Shown: positions 18,211 through 29,193, numbered from the stretch's first letter. The stretch is DNA of 64,000 bases from an uncultured Bacilli bacterium (GCA_947626095.1 CANQQV010000010.1:1-64000), one strand, 5' to 3'. The notes: a model not told the origin generated them from the sequence alone. Made by a program: numbers and translations.

Positions 18211-18879
18211 TTAGTTATTCACATCCTCACTCTCAAGAATTTTTTCTATTTCTTTAAAAACTGCTTCAGCATCACTGCTAGAATCAACAGTTCTTAAGAC
18301 GCCTTGTTCTTTGTAATAATCTATTATTGGTTCAGTAACCTCAAAGTATGTTTTAACTCTTGTGTTCATAGCTTCTTCGTTATCATCTTCTCTTTGATAT
18401 AACTTTCCGCCACATTTATCACAAACGCCATCAACTTTTGGTTTAAATTCATCGTTATAGATATTGTAGATTGCTCCACAATCACGACAAATTCGACGAC
18501 CAATAATTCTTTGTTTTAATAATTCGTTTGGAATTGTTAAATTTATTACAACCCCTAATTCTTTTCCTAATTTTTTTAGGATTTCATCATATCCTTTAGC
18601 TTGTTCTAAATTTCTAGGAAAGCCATCTAGGATATACCCCTTCTCACACTCTGGTTGAGTAATTTTATACTCAATTGCTTCGTAGATGATATCGTTTGGA
18701 ACAAAAATGCCATTATCTATCATGTTTTTGATTTTTGCGCCAAGTTCATCTGCAACAGCTGCTCTTTCTCTAAGGATATCTCCTGTAGAGATATGAGCAT
18801 AATTATATTTTTCTTTTAGTTTTTTAGCGAAGGTACCTTTACCAGCACCTTGCACTGCTAAAAATATTATATTTTTCAT
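18211..18879 (-). CDS. adk: Adenylate kinase with zinc-type lid
   Basis: 222 residues. Converts ATP + AMP to 2 ADP. The P-loop is degenerate at its start: AVQGAGKGTFA instead of the common GPPGAGKGT, with the essential GAGKGT kept. The AMP-binding motif DGFPRNLEQA is present. The lid carries four cysteines (CRDC, CDKC) typical of Gram-positive zinc-binding forms. It overlaps secY by one base (TAATG). Confidence 0.97.
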   Translation of the reverse strand: MKNIIFLAVQGAGKGTFAKKLKEKYNYAHISTGDILRERAAVADELGAKIKNMIDNGIFVPNDIIYEAIEYKITQPECEKGYILDGFPRNLEQAKGYDEILKKLGKELGVVINLTIPNELLKQRIIGRRICRDCGAIYNIYNDEFKPKVDGVCDKCGGKLYQREDDNEEAMNTRVKTYFEVTEPIIDYYKEQGVLRTVDSSSDAEAVFKEIEKILESEDVNN

Positions 18880-20138
18880 TATCTTTTTATTCCTGCTCTG
18901 TGACTACGACTTATTAAACTACTTTCTAGTTGTTTGTAAGTTTCAATAGCAACTCCAACAACGATTAATAAACCAGTTCCCCCAATTGTAACAGCATTTG
19001 AAAGACCTGAGAAATTAGAGAATAAGATTGGTAGTCCAGCAATTATGATTAGGAAGATTGAACCAACAATAGTTAATTTTCCTAATACATTACTAACATA
19101 ATCAATTGTATCATTTCCTGGTCTTACACCTGGAATGTATGCACCACTCTTACTTAAGTTTTTAGACATTTCTTCAGGATTCATTTGTAAGAATGTGTAG
19201 AAATATCCAAAGAACAATATTAATAAAATATATAGAATGAAACCTGTTAATGATGTATTTACAATGTATGTATTAACAAAATTAATAGCTTTTTGATTCT
19301 TTATTAAATTAACAATTGTTACAGGAATTGTAAGTAATGTTGATGCAAAGATTACTGGAAGAACTCCAGCAGAGTTTATTTTGATTGGAAGATAATTTTG
19401 ATGTCCTCCATAAGCACTATTTGTTCTATTAGCATATTGAATTGGTATTCTTCTTTCAGCAAGTTGAATCCATATCATACCAATAATAATTAGTAAATAA
19501 ATAACAACAAATGCACCGAATAGTAATGAACCAATTACTTTAGTAAAAGTACCAGCCATTATTAATTCACGGAAAGCAGTAACAAAGATTGTAGGCATTG
19601 ATTGTAAAATACCAGCCATAATGAATAATGATACTCCATTACCGATTCCATGTTTAGTGATTTGATCACCTAACCATAATAGTAAACATGTACCTGCTGT
19701 TAAAACAACTGTTGTTTTTAAAATAGTTAAGACATCAGTTGTTCCTGAGTAAGCAACGGTAAATATATAACCTTGTAAGAAGGCGAATAATACACCTAAA
19801 TATCTAGTTATCTTATTTATTTTTTGTTTACCAGTATACCCTTGTTCTTTTAATTCTTTGAAATATGGAATAATATCCATTTGTAATATTTGCGTAATGA
19901 TTTGAGCGGTAATATATGGAGTAACACCTAAGGCGAAGATTGAGAATGACTTTAATCCTCCACCAGTCATTAGGTTAAAGATTTCTAAGAAACCTAATTC
20001 TTCATATATTGTACCAACCCATGGTACTGTTATAGTACTACCAAAGCAAAATATTGCTAAACAAAATAGTGTGAAATATATTCTTTTTCTTAAATCTCTA
20101 TTTGAACGTTTAAATAGCTGTTTTAGATTAGAAAACAT
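18879..20138 (-). CDS. secY: Protein translocase subunit SecY
   Basis: 419 residues with ten predicted membrane segments. Channel of the Sec translocon in the plasma membrane. Signature ITVPWVG near the N-terminus, plug region after it, and the cytoplasmic loop RRIPIQYANR. It starts one base after the rplO stop and shares a TAATG with adk. Confidence 0.98.
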   Translation of the reverse strand: MFSNLKQLFKRSNRDLRKRIYFTLFCLAIFCFGSTITVPWVGTIYEELGFLEIFNLMTGGGLKSFSIFALGVTPYITAQIITQILQMDIIPYFKELKEQGYTGKQKINKITRYLGVLFAFLQGYIFTVAYSGTTDVLTILKTTVVLTAGTCLLLWLGDQITKHGIGNGVSLFIMAGILQSMPTIFVTAFRELIMAGTFTKVIGSLLFGAFVVIYLLIIIGMIWIQLAERRIPIQYANRTNSAYGGHQNYLPIKINSAGVLPVIFASTLLTIPVTIVNLIKNQKAINFVNTYIVNTSLTGFILYILLILFFGYFYTFLQMNPEEMSKNLSKSGAYIPGVRPGNDTIDYVSNVLGKLTIVGSIFLIIIAGLPILFSNFSGLSNAVTIGGTGLLIVVGVAIETYKQLESSLISRSHRAGIKR

Positions 20139-20582
20139 CTAAATCACCTCAGCTTTTCCGCCAGCACTTTCGATTTTTGTAACGGCTGAACTTGAGAATC
20201 TATTAGCTTTAATTGTTAATTTCTTTTCTAGTTCACCATTGCCTAAGACTTTAACTCCACAAAGTTGTTTTTTAATAATCCCCTTTTCTTTTAATAATTC
20301 AGGAGTAACGGTATCGCCATCCTTGAAAAATTTATTTAAATCACTTAAGTTAATTGTTGCGTATTCTACTCTAAATCTAGTATTTTTAAAGCCACGTTTT
20401 GGTACTCTTCTATATAGAGGAGTTTGTCCACCTTGGAACCAAGCTGGAATAGTTACACCAGAACGAGATTTTTGACCTTTTTGACCTCTAGTAGAAGTTT
20501 TACCCATTCCACTACCTGGTCCACGGCCAACTCTTTTTCTTGCTTTTGCTTCAGGAGCAGCTTGTAATTCGTTTAATTTCAT
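20139..20582 (-). CDS. rplO: Large ribosomal subunit protein uL15
   Basis: 147 residues; Gly/Arg/Lys-rich N-terminus ([20 protein letters not shown]) typical of uL15. Start at 20582 (MKLNELQAA) follows GGAGCTATAAT and overlaps the end of rpsE; an in-frame ATG at 20597 is not favoured. It directly follows rpsE, so the rpmD gene usual at this point is missing. Confidence 0.97.
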   Translation of the reverse strand: MKLNELQAAPEAKARKRVGRGPGSGMGKTSTRGQKGQKSRSGVTIPAWFQGGQTPLYRRVPKRGFKNTRFRVEYATINLSDLNKFFKDGDTVTPELLKEKGIIKKQLCGVKVLGNGELEKKLTIKANRFSSSAVTKIESAGGKAEVI

Positions 20583-20583
20583 A

Positions 20584-21087
20584 TTATAGCTCCTCAACTT
20601 TCTTTCCTCTTAATTCTGCAACATGTTCAGGTATTTTTTGCATCTTAAGAGCTTCTAATGTAGCTTTTGCAACGTTAATCTTAGTATTTGATCCAAGTGA
20701 TTTAGAAACAATATCACGAACTCCAGCAAGTTCTAGAACATCTCTGGCAGAACCACCAGCGATAACTCCAGTACCTTCTGAAGCAGGTTTAATTAGAACT
20801 TGAGCACGTCCTACTTTTCCAATAGCTTCGTGTGGGATAGTTCTATTATCAATTAAAGCAACTTTTGTTACGTTTTTATTAGCTGCTTGAATAGCTTTTT
20901 TAATAGCTTCTGGAACTTCGTTAGCTTTTCCAGTTCCAATTCCTACTAAGCCTTTTCTATTTCCAACAACTACTGTTGCAGAAAATCTAAAGTGACGACC
21001 ACCTTTTGTAACTTTTGTTACACGGCCGATAGAAACAACTTTTTCTTCAAGCAAATTTTTCTTAGAGTCCATTTTTGTTTTTGGCAT
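20584..21087 (-). CDS. rpsE: Small ribosomal subunit protein uS5
   Basis: 167 residues: double-stranded RNA-binding-like N-terminal domain ([20 protein letters not shown]) and the C-terminal domain ([20 protein letters not shown]). Acts in decoding accuracy on the 30S subunit. Confidence 0.98.
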   Translation of the reverse strand: MPKTKMDSKKNLLEEKVVSIGRVTKVTKGGRHFRFSATVVVGNRKGLVGIGTGKANEVPEAIKKAIQAANKNVTKVALIDNRTIPHEAIGKVGRAQVLIKPASEGTGVIAGGSARDVLELAGVRDIVSKSLGSNTKINVAKATLEALKMQKIPEHVAELRGKKVEEL

Positions 21088-21103
21088 AATCTGTACCTCC
21101 CTC

Positions 21104-21460
21104 TTAGAATTCTAGTCCATTTTCACGTGCAGCTTCTGCTAAAGCTTGAACACGTCCGTGGTAAAGGTATCCACCTCTATCGAAAACTACTTTTGTTATT
21201 TTTAATTTTTTAGCTTTGGCTGCAATGTCTTTACCAACTTCTTTAGCACCTTCAACATTACCACCATTTTTTAATTTTAATTCGACAGATGAAGAGCTAG
21301 CTAGAGTAACGCCCTTAACATCATCGATAATTTGCGCAAAGATTTGTGTATTTGATCTAAATACGTTTAATCTTGGACATTCAGCTGTACCGCTTATAGT
21401 TTTACGAATACGTGCATGTCTTTTTTTACGCATGTCATTTTTTGATTCTTTAACTATCAT
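21104..21460 (-). CDS. rplR: Large ribosomal subunit protein uL18
   Basis: 118 residues ([20 protein letters not shown]; ends with the conserved [20 protein letters not shown]). It binds 5S rRNA together with uL5. Between rplF and rpsE, as usual. Confidence 0.97.
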   Translation of the reverse strand: MIVKESKNDMRKKRHARIRKTISGTAECPRLNVFRSNTQIFAQIIDDVKGVTLASSSSVELKLKNGGNVEGAKEVGKDIAAKAKKLKITKVVFDRGGYLYHGRVQALAEAARENGLEF

Positions 21461-21480
21461 AATATCTCGACTCCTTACCC

Positions 21481-22020
21481 TTATTTAGCAGCTTTTTTAC
21501 CTTCTTTACGACGAACATATTCACCTTTGTAACGAATACCTTTACCTTTGTATGGTTCAGGTTCTCTTACACTACGAACATTAGCCGCAAATTCAGCAAC
21601 TCTTTGCTTATCGATACCAGAAATTGTAATTTCGGTATTACTTGTTTGTTCTGCTTTAAGACCAGCAGGAACTTCTATTATTACTGGATGAGAATATCCA
21701 GCGTTAATATTAATTTTATTACCTTGAACTTGGAATCTATAACCAACTCCGACAGCTTCAAGTTCTTTTTTATAACCTTCTGTTACACCAACAATCATAT
21801 TATGAATTAAAGCATTTGTTGTACCATGTAATTGTTTGTTAGTTTTTGTATCATTAGGTCTTTTTGTAATTATTTTGCCTTCAACTTCTTCAACACTTAT
21901 AATGCTTGATTTTTCTAAACTCAATTCGCCTTTAGGACCTTTAACAGTTACAGTATTATTATCAACAGTTACAGTAACACCTTGTGGAATTACTAATTCT
22001 CTTTTTCCTATTCTACTCAT
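21481..22020 (-). CDS. rplF: Large ribosomal subunit protein uL6
   Basis: 179 residues with two repeated alpha/beta domains and the C-terminal signature [20 protein letters not shown]. Located at the factor-binding side of the 50S subunit. Confidence 0.98.
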   Translation of the reverse strand: MSRIGKRELVIPQGVTVTVDNNTVTVKGPKGELSLEKSSIISVEEVEGKIITKRPNDTKTNKQLHGTTNALIHNMIVGVTEGYKKELEAVGVGYRFQVQGNKININAGYSHPVIIEVPAGLKAEQTSNTEITISGIDKQRVAEFAANVRSVREPEPYKGKGIRYKGEYVRRKEGKKAAK

Positions 22021-22033
22021 AACCTAATTTTCC

Positions 22034-22429
22034 TTACCAAATGTAGGCAAGTACTTCTCCTCCTAGACCAGCTTCACGAGCTTCTTTATCAGTCATTAAT
22101 CCTTTTGAAGTTGAAATGATTGCAATTCCTAAACCGTTAAGTACACGAGGAATTTCATCACGTTTGGCATAGACACGTAATCCAGATTTAGAAATTCTCT
22201 TTAAACCTGTAATAACTCTTTCTTTTTTAGCACCATACTTAAGAGTTAATGTTAATTTATCACCCTTAGTATCTTTTTCATAACTGAAATCAGCTATGTA
22301 TCCTTCACGTTTTAGAATTTCAGCAATTCCTAAAGTCATTTTTGAACCTAAAACTTCTACTGTTTCATATCTCATTTGATTTGCATTACGTATTCTTGTA
22401 AGCATATCAGCTATTATATCTCCTACCAT
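22034..22429 (-). CDS. rpsH: Small ribosomal subunit protein uS8
   Basis: 131 residues ([15 protein letters not shown] at the N-terminus, [20 protein letters not shown] at the C-terminus). Primary 16S rRNA binder. In E. coli S8 represses the spc operon; whether that holds here cannot be seen. Confidence 0.98.
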   Translation of the reverse strand: MVGDIIADMLTRIRNANQMRYETVEVLGSKMTLGIAEILKREGYIADFSYEKDTKGDKLTLTLKYGAKKERVITGLKRISKSGLRVYAKRDEIPRVLNGLGIAIISTSKGLMTDKEAREAGLGGEVLAYIW

Positions 22430-22448
22430 AGTCTAAATTCCTCCTTTC

Positions 22449-22634
22449 CTACCAGCTTGATTTCTTTACACCAGGTATTTGTCCATTGTTAGCCATTTCT
22501 CTAAAACAAATACGGCATAATTTATATTTACGTAGAACTCCGTGAGGACGTCCACATCTTTCGCAACGAGTATAAGCTCTTGATTTAAATTTTGCAGGTC
22601 TTTGTTGTTTTACTTTTAAACTAGTCTTTGCCAT
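22449..22634 (-). CDS. rpsN: Small ribosomal subunit protein uS14, zinc-binding type
   Basis: 61 residues with CERC and CRIC, i.e. the zinc form (type Z) typical of Gram-positives. Start at 22634 ([10 protein letters not shown]) has AGGAGGAAAAT upstream; the open frame to 22682 overlaps rplE and is not used. Confidence 0.97.
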   Translation of the reverse strand: MAKTSLKVKQQRPAKFKSRAYTRCERCGRPHGVLRKYKLCRICFREMANNGQIPGVKKSSW

Positions 22635-22653
22635 AAATATTTTCCTCCTCTTT

Positions 22654-23193
22654 CTACTTTCTAAATGGCATTCCGAATCCATTTAATAATTCGTATGCTT
22701 CTTCGTTTGTTTTTGCAGTTGTTACGAATACGATATCCATACCTCTTATTTTTAAGATTTGATCATATTCGATTTCAGGGAATATAATTTGTTCTTTAAT
22801 TCCAAGTGTATAATTTCCTTTGCCATCAAAAGCAGTTTTTGATACGCCTCTGAAGTCTCTTACACGTGGAAGAGCAGCTTTAATTAATTTTTCCATGAAA
22901 TTGTACATATTTTCACCACGTAATGTAACTTTAGCTCCAATTACTTGGCCTTCTCTTATTTTAAAGCCAGCTATTGATTTACGAGCTTTTGTTACAACAG
23001 GTTTTTGACCAGCTATTTGTTCTAGGTCTTTAACTGCTGCTTCAATGAATTTTGAATCATGTGAAGCTTCGCCAACTCCCATGTTAATAACTATTTTTTC
23101 TAGTCTTGGAACTTCCATAACTGAAGAATAGTTAAATTTTTTCATTAGAGAGTCTACGATTTGTTCATTATATAATTTCTTAAATGTACTCAT
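22654..23193 (-). CDS. rplE: Large ribosomal subunit protein uL5
   Basis: 179 residues ([20 protein letters not shown] near the N-terminus). Binds 5S rRNA and contacts the P-site tRNA. Start at 23193 follows GTGGGTGAAGAT; the in-frame GTG at 23205 is part of that site. Confidence 0.97.
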   Translation of the reverse strand: MSTFKKLYNEQIVDSLMKKFNYSSVMEVPRLEKIVINMGVGEASHDSKFIEAAVKDLEQIAGQKPVVTKARKSIAGFKIREGQVIGAKVTLRGENMYNFMEKLIKAALPRVRDFRGVSKTAFDGKGNYTLGIKEQIIFPEIEYDQILKIRGMDIVFVTTAKTNEEAYELLNGFGMPFRK

Positions 23194-23204
23194 ATCTTCA
23201 CCCA

Positions 23205-23546
23205 CTAACTAGCTTTCTTTTCAGATTTTTTTGTTGTTTTTTTAGCTGCTGTTTTTGTAGCTTTCTTTTCTACTTTTTCTTCTTTTACTTCTTTAGTTGC
23301 TTTAGCTTCTTTTTTAGGAGCTTTTTTAGATTCAGCTAATTTTACGTTAGATACATGAATTGGTGCTTCTACTTCAATGATAGAACCTACTTCATTCATA
23401 CGATTTGGTTTGATGTGTTTTTTAACGATGTTTATTCCTTCAACTACAACCTTATTTTCTTTAGTCATAGTCTTAATAATTCTTCCTTCTTTACCTTTAT
23501 CTTTACCGGCAAGAATTCTTACATTATCTCCAACTTTTACTTTCAT
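23205..23546 (-). CDS. rplX: Large ribosomal subunit protein uL24 with Lys/Ala-rich tail
   Basis: 113 residues. Residues 1-72 are a normal KOW-domain uL24 ([20 protein letters not shown]). The remaining 40 or so residues are a low-complexity tail of Lys, Ala, Glu and Thr ([20 protein letters not shown]) in place of the usual C-terminal region. uL24 starts 50S assembly; the tail could add rRNA or membrane contacts, which is inference. Confidence 0.96.
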   Translation of the reverse strand: MKVKVGDNVRILAGKDKGKEGRIIKTMTKENKVVVEGINIVKKHIKPNRMNEVGSIIEVEAPIHVSNVKLAESKKAPKKEAKATKEVKEEKVEKKATKTAAKKTTKKSEKKAS

Positions 23547-23560
23547 ATTAATAGTTCCTC

Positions 23561-23929
23561 CTATAATACTTCAGGTGCAAGTGATACAATCTTCATGAAA
23601 TCTTTTTCACGAAGTTCACGAGCAACAGGTCCTAAAACTCTAGTTCCAATTGGACTCTTATCATCTCTAATTAAAACACATGCATTGTCATCAAATTTAA
23701 TATATGATCCATCAGCTCTTCTAACACCTTGAACTGTTCTAACGATTACAGCTTTAACAACTTTTCCTTTTGGAACATTACTATTAGGAATAGCTTTTTT
23801 AACAGTTCCAACGACGATATCACCAATGTTACCGCTTTTAACTTTACTTCCACCAACAACTCTAATAACTAGTAATTCACGAGCACCAGAGTTATCAGCA
23901 ACTTTAAGTCTTGATTCTTGCATTACCAT
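23561..23929 (-). CDS. rplN: Large ribosomal subunit protein uL14
   Basis: 122 residues, highly conserved ([20 protein letters not shown]). Part of the intersubunit bridge and the docking site of silencing factor RsfS. Between rpsQ and rplX. Confidence 0.98.
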   Translation of the reverse strand: MVMQESRLKVADNSGARELLVIRVVGGSKVKSGNIGDIVVGTVKKAIPNSNVPKGKVVKAVIVRTVQGVRRADGSYIKFDDNACVLIRDDKSPIGTRVLGPVARELREKDFMKIVSLAPEVL

Positions 23930-23940
23930 AATGATACCTC

Positions 23941-24201
23941 CTATAGGATTACAGCCTCAACTAGTACTTCAGTAAGTTCATATCTCTTAGTTTTAGATAA
24001 TGGTCTAGTACTAGTAATCTTAACTGTATCCCCTTCTTTAGCTTTATTAAACTCATCATGAGCTGTATATTTCTTCGAGTATTTAACTCTTTTTCCATAA
24101 AGTGGATGCTTTTTATATGTTTCAACTAAAACAGTAATAGTCTTATCGTTTTTAGCACTTACAACTTTACCGATTAATGATGTTCTTTTAGTCTCTTCCA
24201 T
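23941..24201 (-). CDS. rpsQ: Small ribosomal subunit protein uS17
   Basis: 86 residues, OB fold ([39 protein letters not shown]). 16S rRNA 5'-domain binder. Overlaps rpmC by one base. Confidence 0.98.
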   Translation of the reverse strand: MEETKRTSLIGKVVSAKNDKTITVLVETYKKHPLYGKRVKYSKKYTAHDEFNKAKEGDTVKITSTRPLSKTKRYELTEVLVEAVIL

Positions 24202-24413
24202 TATTTTTCGCCTCCAATTTCTCTTTCTTTTAGAATGGTTTTCATTCTAGCAACATTTTTTCTTAATTCACGAATCCTAGATGGTTTTTCTAATGAACCA
24301 GTTGATTGTTTTAATCTAAGATCGAATAATTCTTTTTTTGCTTCAGTGATTCTTGTATTAAGTTCTTCATCAGATAAAGCTCTTAATTCTTTAACTACTT
24401 CATTAACCTTCAT
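24201..24413 (-). CDS. rpmC: Large ribosomal subunit protein uL29
   Basis: 70 residues, two-helix hairpin ([38 protein letters not shown]). At the tunnel exit, where trigger factor and SRP dock with uL23. Start at 24413 follows GGGTGGTGAATCTA; it overlaps the end of rplP by 11 bases. Confidence 0.96.
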   Translation of the reverse strand: MKVNEVVKELRALSDEELNTRITEAKKELFDLRLKQSTGSLEKPSRIRELRKNVARMKTILKEREIGGEK

Positions 24414-24831
24414 TAGATTCACCACCCTTATCTTCTTTCTTTACAAATTTGCATGTAATTGGAAGTTTATGTGAAGCAAGTCTTAAAGCTTCTCTAGCGA
24501 TGTCTTCAGTTACGCCACCAATTTCAAACATAATTTTTCCTTTTTTAACAACAGCTACCCATTGTTCAACGTTTCCTTTACCTTTACCTTGACGAACACC
24601 TAATGGTTTTTGAGTAAGAGGTGAATGTGGGAATATGTTAATGTATACTTGTCCACCACGTTTCATGAAACGAGTCATGGCAATACGTGCAGCTTCGATT
24701 TGTTGAGCAGTAATATAAGTTCCTTCAGTAGCCATTAAACCATATTCACCGAATGTTAGCTTAGTATTACCTTTAGCATGTCCTTCGTATGATAAACGAT
24801 GTTGTTTACGATACTTAGTTCTTTTTGGCAT
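24403..24831 (-). CDS. rplP: Large ribosomal subunit protein uL16
   Basis: 142 residues ([20 protein letters not shown] start; GRM-type segment [20 protein letters not shown]). Organises the A-site tRNA elbow region. Start at 24831 overlaps rpsC by 17 bases, so translation is probably coupled. Confidence 0.97.
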   Translation of the reverse strand: MPKRTKYRKQHRLSYEGHAKGNTKLTFGEYGLMATEGTYITAQQIEAARIAMTRFMKRGGQVYINIFPHSPLTQKPLGVRQGKGKGNVEQWVAVVKKGKIMFEIGGVTEDIAREALRLASHKLPITCKFVKKEDKGGESNEG

Positions 24832-25495
24832 CAACATTTTTAACATCTCCCTTCGTTACTTTTTTAGTAGGAAGAATTTCACCTTTGTAAATCCAAACTT
24901 TTACACCAATCTTACCATAAGTAGTATTGGCTTCAGCGATAGCATAATCAATGTCGGCTCTGATTGTATGTAGAGGAACAGTTCCTTCTGTATAACCTTC
25001 AGAACGAGCCATTTCAGCGCCGCCTAATCTTCCTGAAACTGAAGTTTTAATACCTTTAGCTCCAGCCTTCATAGTATTTCTGATAGCTCTTTTTTGCGCA
25101 CTTCTAAATGGTGCACGAGCTTCGATTTGTTGAGCGATTTGTTCAGCTACTAATTTAGCATTTAAATCTGGATTTTTAACTTCGATGATTGATACATATA
25201 CATCTTCATCTACTAATTTCTTAAGTTCATTTCTTAATTTTTCAATATCTTCTCCGCCATGTCCGATAATAATACCAGGTTTAGCAGTATAGATTTTAAC
25301 ATCTGTTCTTTTAGTAGTTCTTTCGATAACTACTTCAGCAACAGCTGCATCTTTCATTTTCTTTGCTAAGAATTTACGGATTTTGTCATCTTTATTTAAA
25401 AGAGTACCAAAATCTTTTTTAGTTGCAAACCAATTAGCAGTCCAATCTTTATTAACACCTACTCTTAGGCCTATTGGATTAACTTTTTGTCCCAT
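24815..25495 (-). CDS. rpsC: Small ribosomal subunit protein uS3
   Basis: 226 residues: N-terminal region, KH domain ([20 protein letters not shown]) and C-terminal domain ([20 protein letters not shown]). Forms the mRNA entry site. Starts one base before the rplV stop region. Confidence 0.98.
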   Translation of the reverse strand: MGQKVNPIGLRVGVNKDWTANWFATKKDFGTLLNKDDKIRKFLAKKMKDAAVAEVVIERTTKRTDVKIYTAKPGIIIGHGGEDIEKLRNELKKLVDEDVYVSIIEVKNPDLNAKLVAEQIAQQIEARAPFRSAQKRAIRNTMKAGAKGIKTSVSGRLGGAEMARSEGYTEGTVPLHTIRADIDYAIAEANTTYGKIGVKVWIYKGEILPTKKVTKGDVKNVDAKKN

Positions 25496-25496
25496 A

Positions 25497-25841
25497 CTAT
25501 TTTGCCTCCTTATTATCAGATACTTTTACAGTAATATGACTTGTTCTTTTATCTCTTCTATCAACTTTAGTTCTTGAACCAAATTTGATTCTTTTTAATA
25601 CTTGACCTGGATTGATGTAGCATTCAGAGATTACAAGTTCAGATTCATTAGCGCCATAATTGTTTACAGCATTTGCAACAGCAGAATTTAAAACTTTAAG
25701 GATTAATCTGCTAGCTTTAGTATTAGTATTTTCTAAAATACCTTGGGCAGTTAATACGTCTTTACCTCTTACTAAGTCAAGAGTCATTCTTGCTTTACGA
25801 GGAGCGATCATTGCACCTTTATGTATTGCGTATGTTTCCAT
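25497..25841 (-). CDS. rplV: Large ribosomal subunit protein uL22
   Basis: 114 residues. The C-terminal beta hairpin ([20 protein letters not shown]) lines the exit tunnel, where macrolides act. The hairpin sequence departs somewhat from the common GRA-I--RTSHI form but is of normal length. Confidence 0.97.
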   Translation of the reverse strand: METYAIHKGAMIAPRKARMTLDLVRGKDVLTAQGILENTNTKASRLILKVLNSAVANAVNNYGANESELVISECYINPGQVLKRIKFGSRTKVDRRDKRTSHITVKVSDNKEAK

Positions 25842-25858
25842 TACTTACTCTCTCCTTC

Positions 25859-26122
25859 CTACTTTTGTCCAGCGTGTCCACCGAATTTACGAGTTAATGC
25901 AAATTCGCCTAATTTATGTCCAACCATATCTTCAGTAATATATACTGGGATAAATTCTTTTCCGTTATGAACAGCTATTGTATGTCCAACGAAGTCAGGA
26001 TAAATAGTTGAACGACGAGACCAAGTTTTAATAACTTCTTTTTTATTATTTTTATTTAATTCTTGAACCCTTTTAAGTAATCTATCGAAAACATAAGGTC
26101 CCTTTTTTAAACTTCTTGCCAT
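25859..26122 (-). CDS. rpsS: Small ribosomal subunit protein uS19
   Basis: 87 residues, conserved ([58 protein letters not shown]). Head of the 30S subunit with uS13. Confidence 0.98.
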   Translation of the reverse strand: MARSLKKGPYVFDRLLKRVQELNKNNKKEVIKTWSRRSTIYPDFVGHTIAVHNGKEFIPVYITEDMVGHKLGEFALTRKFGGHAGQK

Positions 26123-26135
26123 TATTTATTTCCTC

Positions 26136-26966
26136 CTATTTCTTCTTACGACTAACAATTAGCTTGCTAGATTGTTTTTTATTCTTACGAGTCTTAAGAC
26201 CCATAGCTTTTTTACCCCATGGAGTCATTGGTGACTTACGTCCTACAGGAGCACGTCCTTCACCACCACCATGTGGGTGGTCATTAGGGTTCATTACAGA
26301 ACCACGGTTTGTAGGTCTTACGCCTAAGTGACGAGTACGTCCAGCTTTACCCCAGTTTACTAGTTCGTAATCTTCATTACCAACTACACCAACTGTAGCC
26401 ATACAAGTTCCTAAAACTTTTCTTGTTTCACCAGATTGTAATCTGATTAAAACATATTTGTCTTCACGGCCTAGGATTTGAGCACTTGTACCAGCAGAAC
26501 GGCAAAGTCTTGCACCAGCACCAGGTTGTAATTCAATACAATGAATTGTTGTACCTACTGGAATGTTTTCAAGTGGTAGTGCATTACCAACTTTGATATC
26601 AGCGTCAGCACCACTTTCAATTATTGAACCAACAGTTAAATCTTTTGGTGCAATAATATATCTTTTTTCGCCATCACGATAATTAATTAAAGCGATGTTA
26701 GCGTTACGATTTGGATCGTATTCGATTGTTGCTACTTTACCAGTAACTCCAACTTTATCTCTTTTGAAATCTATAACTCTGTATTTTTGTTTAGCTCCTC
26801 CACCAATGTGGCGAACTGTCATTTTTCCTTGGTTATTTCTACCACCAGTTTTGATTTTAGAAACAACTAAAGATTTTTCAGGAGTACTAGAAGTTATTTC
26901 AGTATTTGATAAAGTAGTCATTCCACGACGACCATTAGTCGTTGGTTTATAAGTCTTTATTGCCAT
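26136..26966 (-). CDS. rplB: Large ribosomal subunit protein uL2
   Basis: 276 residues. The essential loop near the peptidyl transferase centre is intact ([20 protein letters not shown]), with the His residue conserved. One of the best conserved proteins here. Confidence 0.98.
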   Translation of the reverse strand: MAIKTYKPTTNGRRGMTTLSNTEITSSTPEKSLVVSKIKTGGRNNQGKMTVRHIGGGAKQKYRVIDFKRDKVGVTGKVATIEYDPNRNANIALINYRDGEKRYIIAPKDLTVGSIIESGADADIKVGNALPLENIPVGTTIHCIELQPGAGARLCRSAGTSAQILGREDKYVLIRLQSGETRKVLGTCMATVGVVGNEDYELVNWGKAGRTRHLGVRPTNRGSVMNPNDHPHGGGEGRAPVGRKSPMTPWGKKAMGLKTRKNKKQSSKLIVSRKKK

Positions 26967-26982
26967 AATTTCTTCACTCCTT

Positions 26983-27258
26983 CTATAATTCTATTTTTTC
27001 GCCATCAGCAACAGTGATGAACGCTTTCTTATAAGTTTTTGTTTCGCCTGTATATCTTCCAACTCTTTTAGCTTTTGGTTTAGTATTTAAAGTATTAACT
27101 TTAACTACATGAACACCAAAGGCAGCTTCGATAGCTTTTTTAATTTCAATTTTATTAGCTTCTTTAGCTACTTTAAAAGTATATACATTTGCTTCTGCTT
27201 GAGTAGCAGCTTTTTCTGTAATTACAGGTGCAATAATAATATCAGTATAATCTTTCAT
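26983..27258 (-). CDS. rplW: Large ribosomal subunit protein uL23
   Basis: 91 residues ([20 protein letters not shown]). Docking site for trigger factor and SRP at the tunnel exit. One-base TAATG overlap with rplD. Confidence 0.97.
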   Translation of the reverse strand: MKDYTDIIIAPVITEKAATQAEANVYTFKVAKEANKIEIKKAIEAAFGVHVVKVNTLNTKPKAKRVGRYTGETKTYKKAFITVADGEKIEL

Positions 27259-27881
27259 TATTTAAGTCCCCCTTCAATTACTTTAACAGCTTCTTCATCA
27301 ACTACTAATACATCAGCATTTACTAAGTCATAGCAGTTAATTTCATCAGCATTTATATTGTAAGCATAGCCTAAGTTTCTACTTGCCATATATAAGTTTT
27401 CGTTATCTTCACCAGTTACGAATAAAACTTTACCAGCTAAGTTTAATGTTGTAATTAAATCTTTAACTTCTTTAGTTTTTAATGTAGCTAGTTTAATGTT
27501 ATCAACAACTACTAGTTCTTTATCTTGATATTTATGAGATAAAGCACTTTTTAGAGCAAGAGCTCTTTCTTTTTTATTAATTTGGAATGTGTAATCTCTT
27601 GGAGTAACTCCACCAGCGATTCCACCTCCGCGCCATTGAGTAGCTCTAATAGAACCTTGACGAGCTCTACCAGTACCTTTTTGTCTCCATGGTTTTCTAC
27701 CGCCACCTGAAACTTCTGAACGAGTTTTAGTTTTAGCAGTACCTTGTCTTGTTGCAGCTAATTGTAAATCGATAGCTTTTTTAAGTACGATGTCATTAGC
27801 TTCAATATTCCAAACACTATCTTCTAGTGTTAAATCTTTTAGTTTTTCACCTTTAACATTAACTAATTGTATTTTTGCCAT
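27258..27881 (-). CDS. rplD: Large ribosomal subunit protein uL4
   Basis: 207 residues. The tunnel loop is present ([20 protein letters not shown]). In several bacteria L4 also controls its own operon through the S10 leader; a leader of this kind precedes rpsJ here. Confidence 0.98.
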   Translation of the reverse strand: MAKIQLVNVKGEKLKDLTLEDSVWNIEANDIVLKKAIDLQLAATRQGTAKTKTRSEVSGGGRKPWRQKGTGRARQGSIRATQWRGGGIAGGVTPRDYTFQINKKERALALKSALSHKYQDKELVVVDNIKLATLKTKEVKDLITTLNLAGKVLFVTGEDNENLYMASRNLGYAYNINADEINCYDLVNADVLVVDEEAVKVIEGGLK

Positions 27882-27908
27882 ATTAGATCACCTTTCTTCA
27901 GTAAATAA

Positions 27909-28730
27909 TTACTTACTTTCTCCTTGGTTTTCTTCTGTAGCTTCTGCATCAGTTGTGTCTTCAACAACTTCTTCAGTAGTTTCTTCTACTGGAGTTTCAG
28001 TTTCAGCAACTGTTTCTTCAGCAGTTTCTACTGTTTCAGCACTTTCTACAACTTCATCAACAACAGTTTCATCAGAATAAGTTAATACTTCTTTTGGAGT
28101 ATTTGAACCTTTCTTTTTAGCTGCTGACTTAATTAAAACTAAAGATTTTTTAGCTCCTGGAATATTTCCACTTACTAATACGTAATTTTCTGCAACATTT
28201 ACTTCAATTATTTCTAGATTTTGGATTGTTGTAGTTTCAACACCCATGTGTCCAGGTAATTTTTTACCTTTAAGAACGTGCATTGGTAACATTGTTCCTA
28301 ATGAACCTGGTCTTCTATGATAACGTGAACCATGAGCCATTGGACCTCTTGATTGATTCCAACGTTTGATTACACCTTCAGTACCTTTACCTTTGCTTGT
28401 TCCAGTTACGTCAACATATTCACCAACAGTAAATATATCAGCGCTAATTGTATCTCCTAAGTTATAAGTACCTTCGTAATCACGAATTTCTTTTAAGTAG
28501 CGCTTAGGAGTAGTGTTTGCTTTTTTAGCATGACCAATGCTAGCTTTAGTAGCATTTTTTTCTTTTTTGTCCACTGTAGCTAATTGGATTGCATTATAAC
28601 CATCGTTTTCAACTGTTTTAACTTGAGTTACAACGTTTGGTTCAACTGATACAACAGTTACAGGAACTAGTTTTCCATCTTTTGTAAAGACTTGAGTCAT
28701 TCCGACTTTACGTCCTAAGATTCCTTTCAT
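27909..28730 (-). CDS. rplC: Large ribosomal subunit protein uL3 with acidic tail
   Basis: 273 residues against about 209 in most bacteria. Residues 1-205 are normal uL3 ([56 protein letters not shown]). From about residue 215 there is an added tail of nearly 60 residues made mostly of Glu, Thr, Val and Ala, with no positive charge until the last residue. An acidic tail on a core 50S protein is unusual. The tail is in frame and ends at a normal stop, so it is not a frameshift. Confidence 0.97.
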   Translation of the reverse strand: MKGILGRKVGMTQVFTKDGKLVPVTVVSVEPNVVTQVKTVENDGYNAIQLATVDKKEKNATKASIGHAKKANTTPKRYLKEIRDYEGTYNLGDTISADIFTVGEYVDVTGTSKGKGTEGVIKRWNQSRGPMAHGSRYHRRPGSLGTMLPMHVLKGKKLPGHMGVETTTIQNLEIIEVNVAENYVLVSGNIPGAKKSLVLIKSAAKKKGSNTPKEVLTYSDETVVDEVVESAETVETAEETVAETETPVEETTEEVVEDTTDAEATEENQGESK

Positions 28731-28754
28731 TTTCTTACCTCCGTTTGATTTTTA

Positions 28755-29060
28755 TTATTTTATGTTAATAGCTACGCCACTTGGAATATCTAAGTGAGCT
28801 AATGCTTCAACAGTTTCTTTTGTTGGGTTTTTGATATCGATTAATCTCTTATGAGTACGACTTTCAAATTGTTCTCTAGAGTCTTTGTACATGTGTACAG
28901 CTCTTAGGATAGTAACCTTTTCTACATCAGTAGGTAGAGGTACTGGTCCAACAACTTCTCCCCCAGTTCTTTTAACAGTTTCAACTATTTTTCCGCAAGC
29001 TTGATCTAAAACTCTGTGATCATAAGCTTTTAGAGTAATACGAACTTTGTTACTTGACAT
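28755..29060 (-). CDS. rpsJ: Small ribosomal subunit protein uS10
   Basis: 101 residues ([40 protein letters not shown]). First gene of the superoperon that runs to rplQ. Also the NusB partner in antitermination in other bacteria. Ribosome binding site GGGAGGACATATA. Confidence 0.98.
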   Translation of the reverse strand: MSSNKVRITLKAYDHRVLDQACGKIVETVKRTGGEVVGPVPLPTDVEKVTILRAVHMYKDSREQFESRTHKRLIDIKNPTKETVEALAHLDIPSGVAINIK

Positions 29061-29193
29061 TATATGTCCTCCCTTCGTCTATATCTAGTATAGGCTTGCT
29101 CCGTATAAATTCCCCGATAATTTTAGAAATTGTTTTAGCAACTCTTCCTAGTGTATCGGCAACCTCACACATCTACGCAGTCATACGATTTTC
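29061..29193 (-). promoter_or_regulatory. Structured leader RNA of the S10 operon
   Basis: About 130 bases between the promoter and rpsJ, with complementary segments and the element TTTATACGGAGCAAGCC shortly before the ribosome binding site. Leader length and this element resemble the Firmicutes S10 leader, which is thought to bind L4. I recognise it by general likeness only. No attenuator T run is visible. Confidence 0.5.

Noticed and set aside
27790-28080. Plus-strand Ser/Thr/Val-rich open frame across the rplC tail
   Set aside because: It is the complement of the acidic Glu/Thr/Val repeat of uL3; no ribosome binding site.
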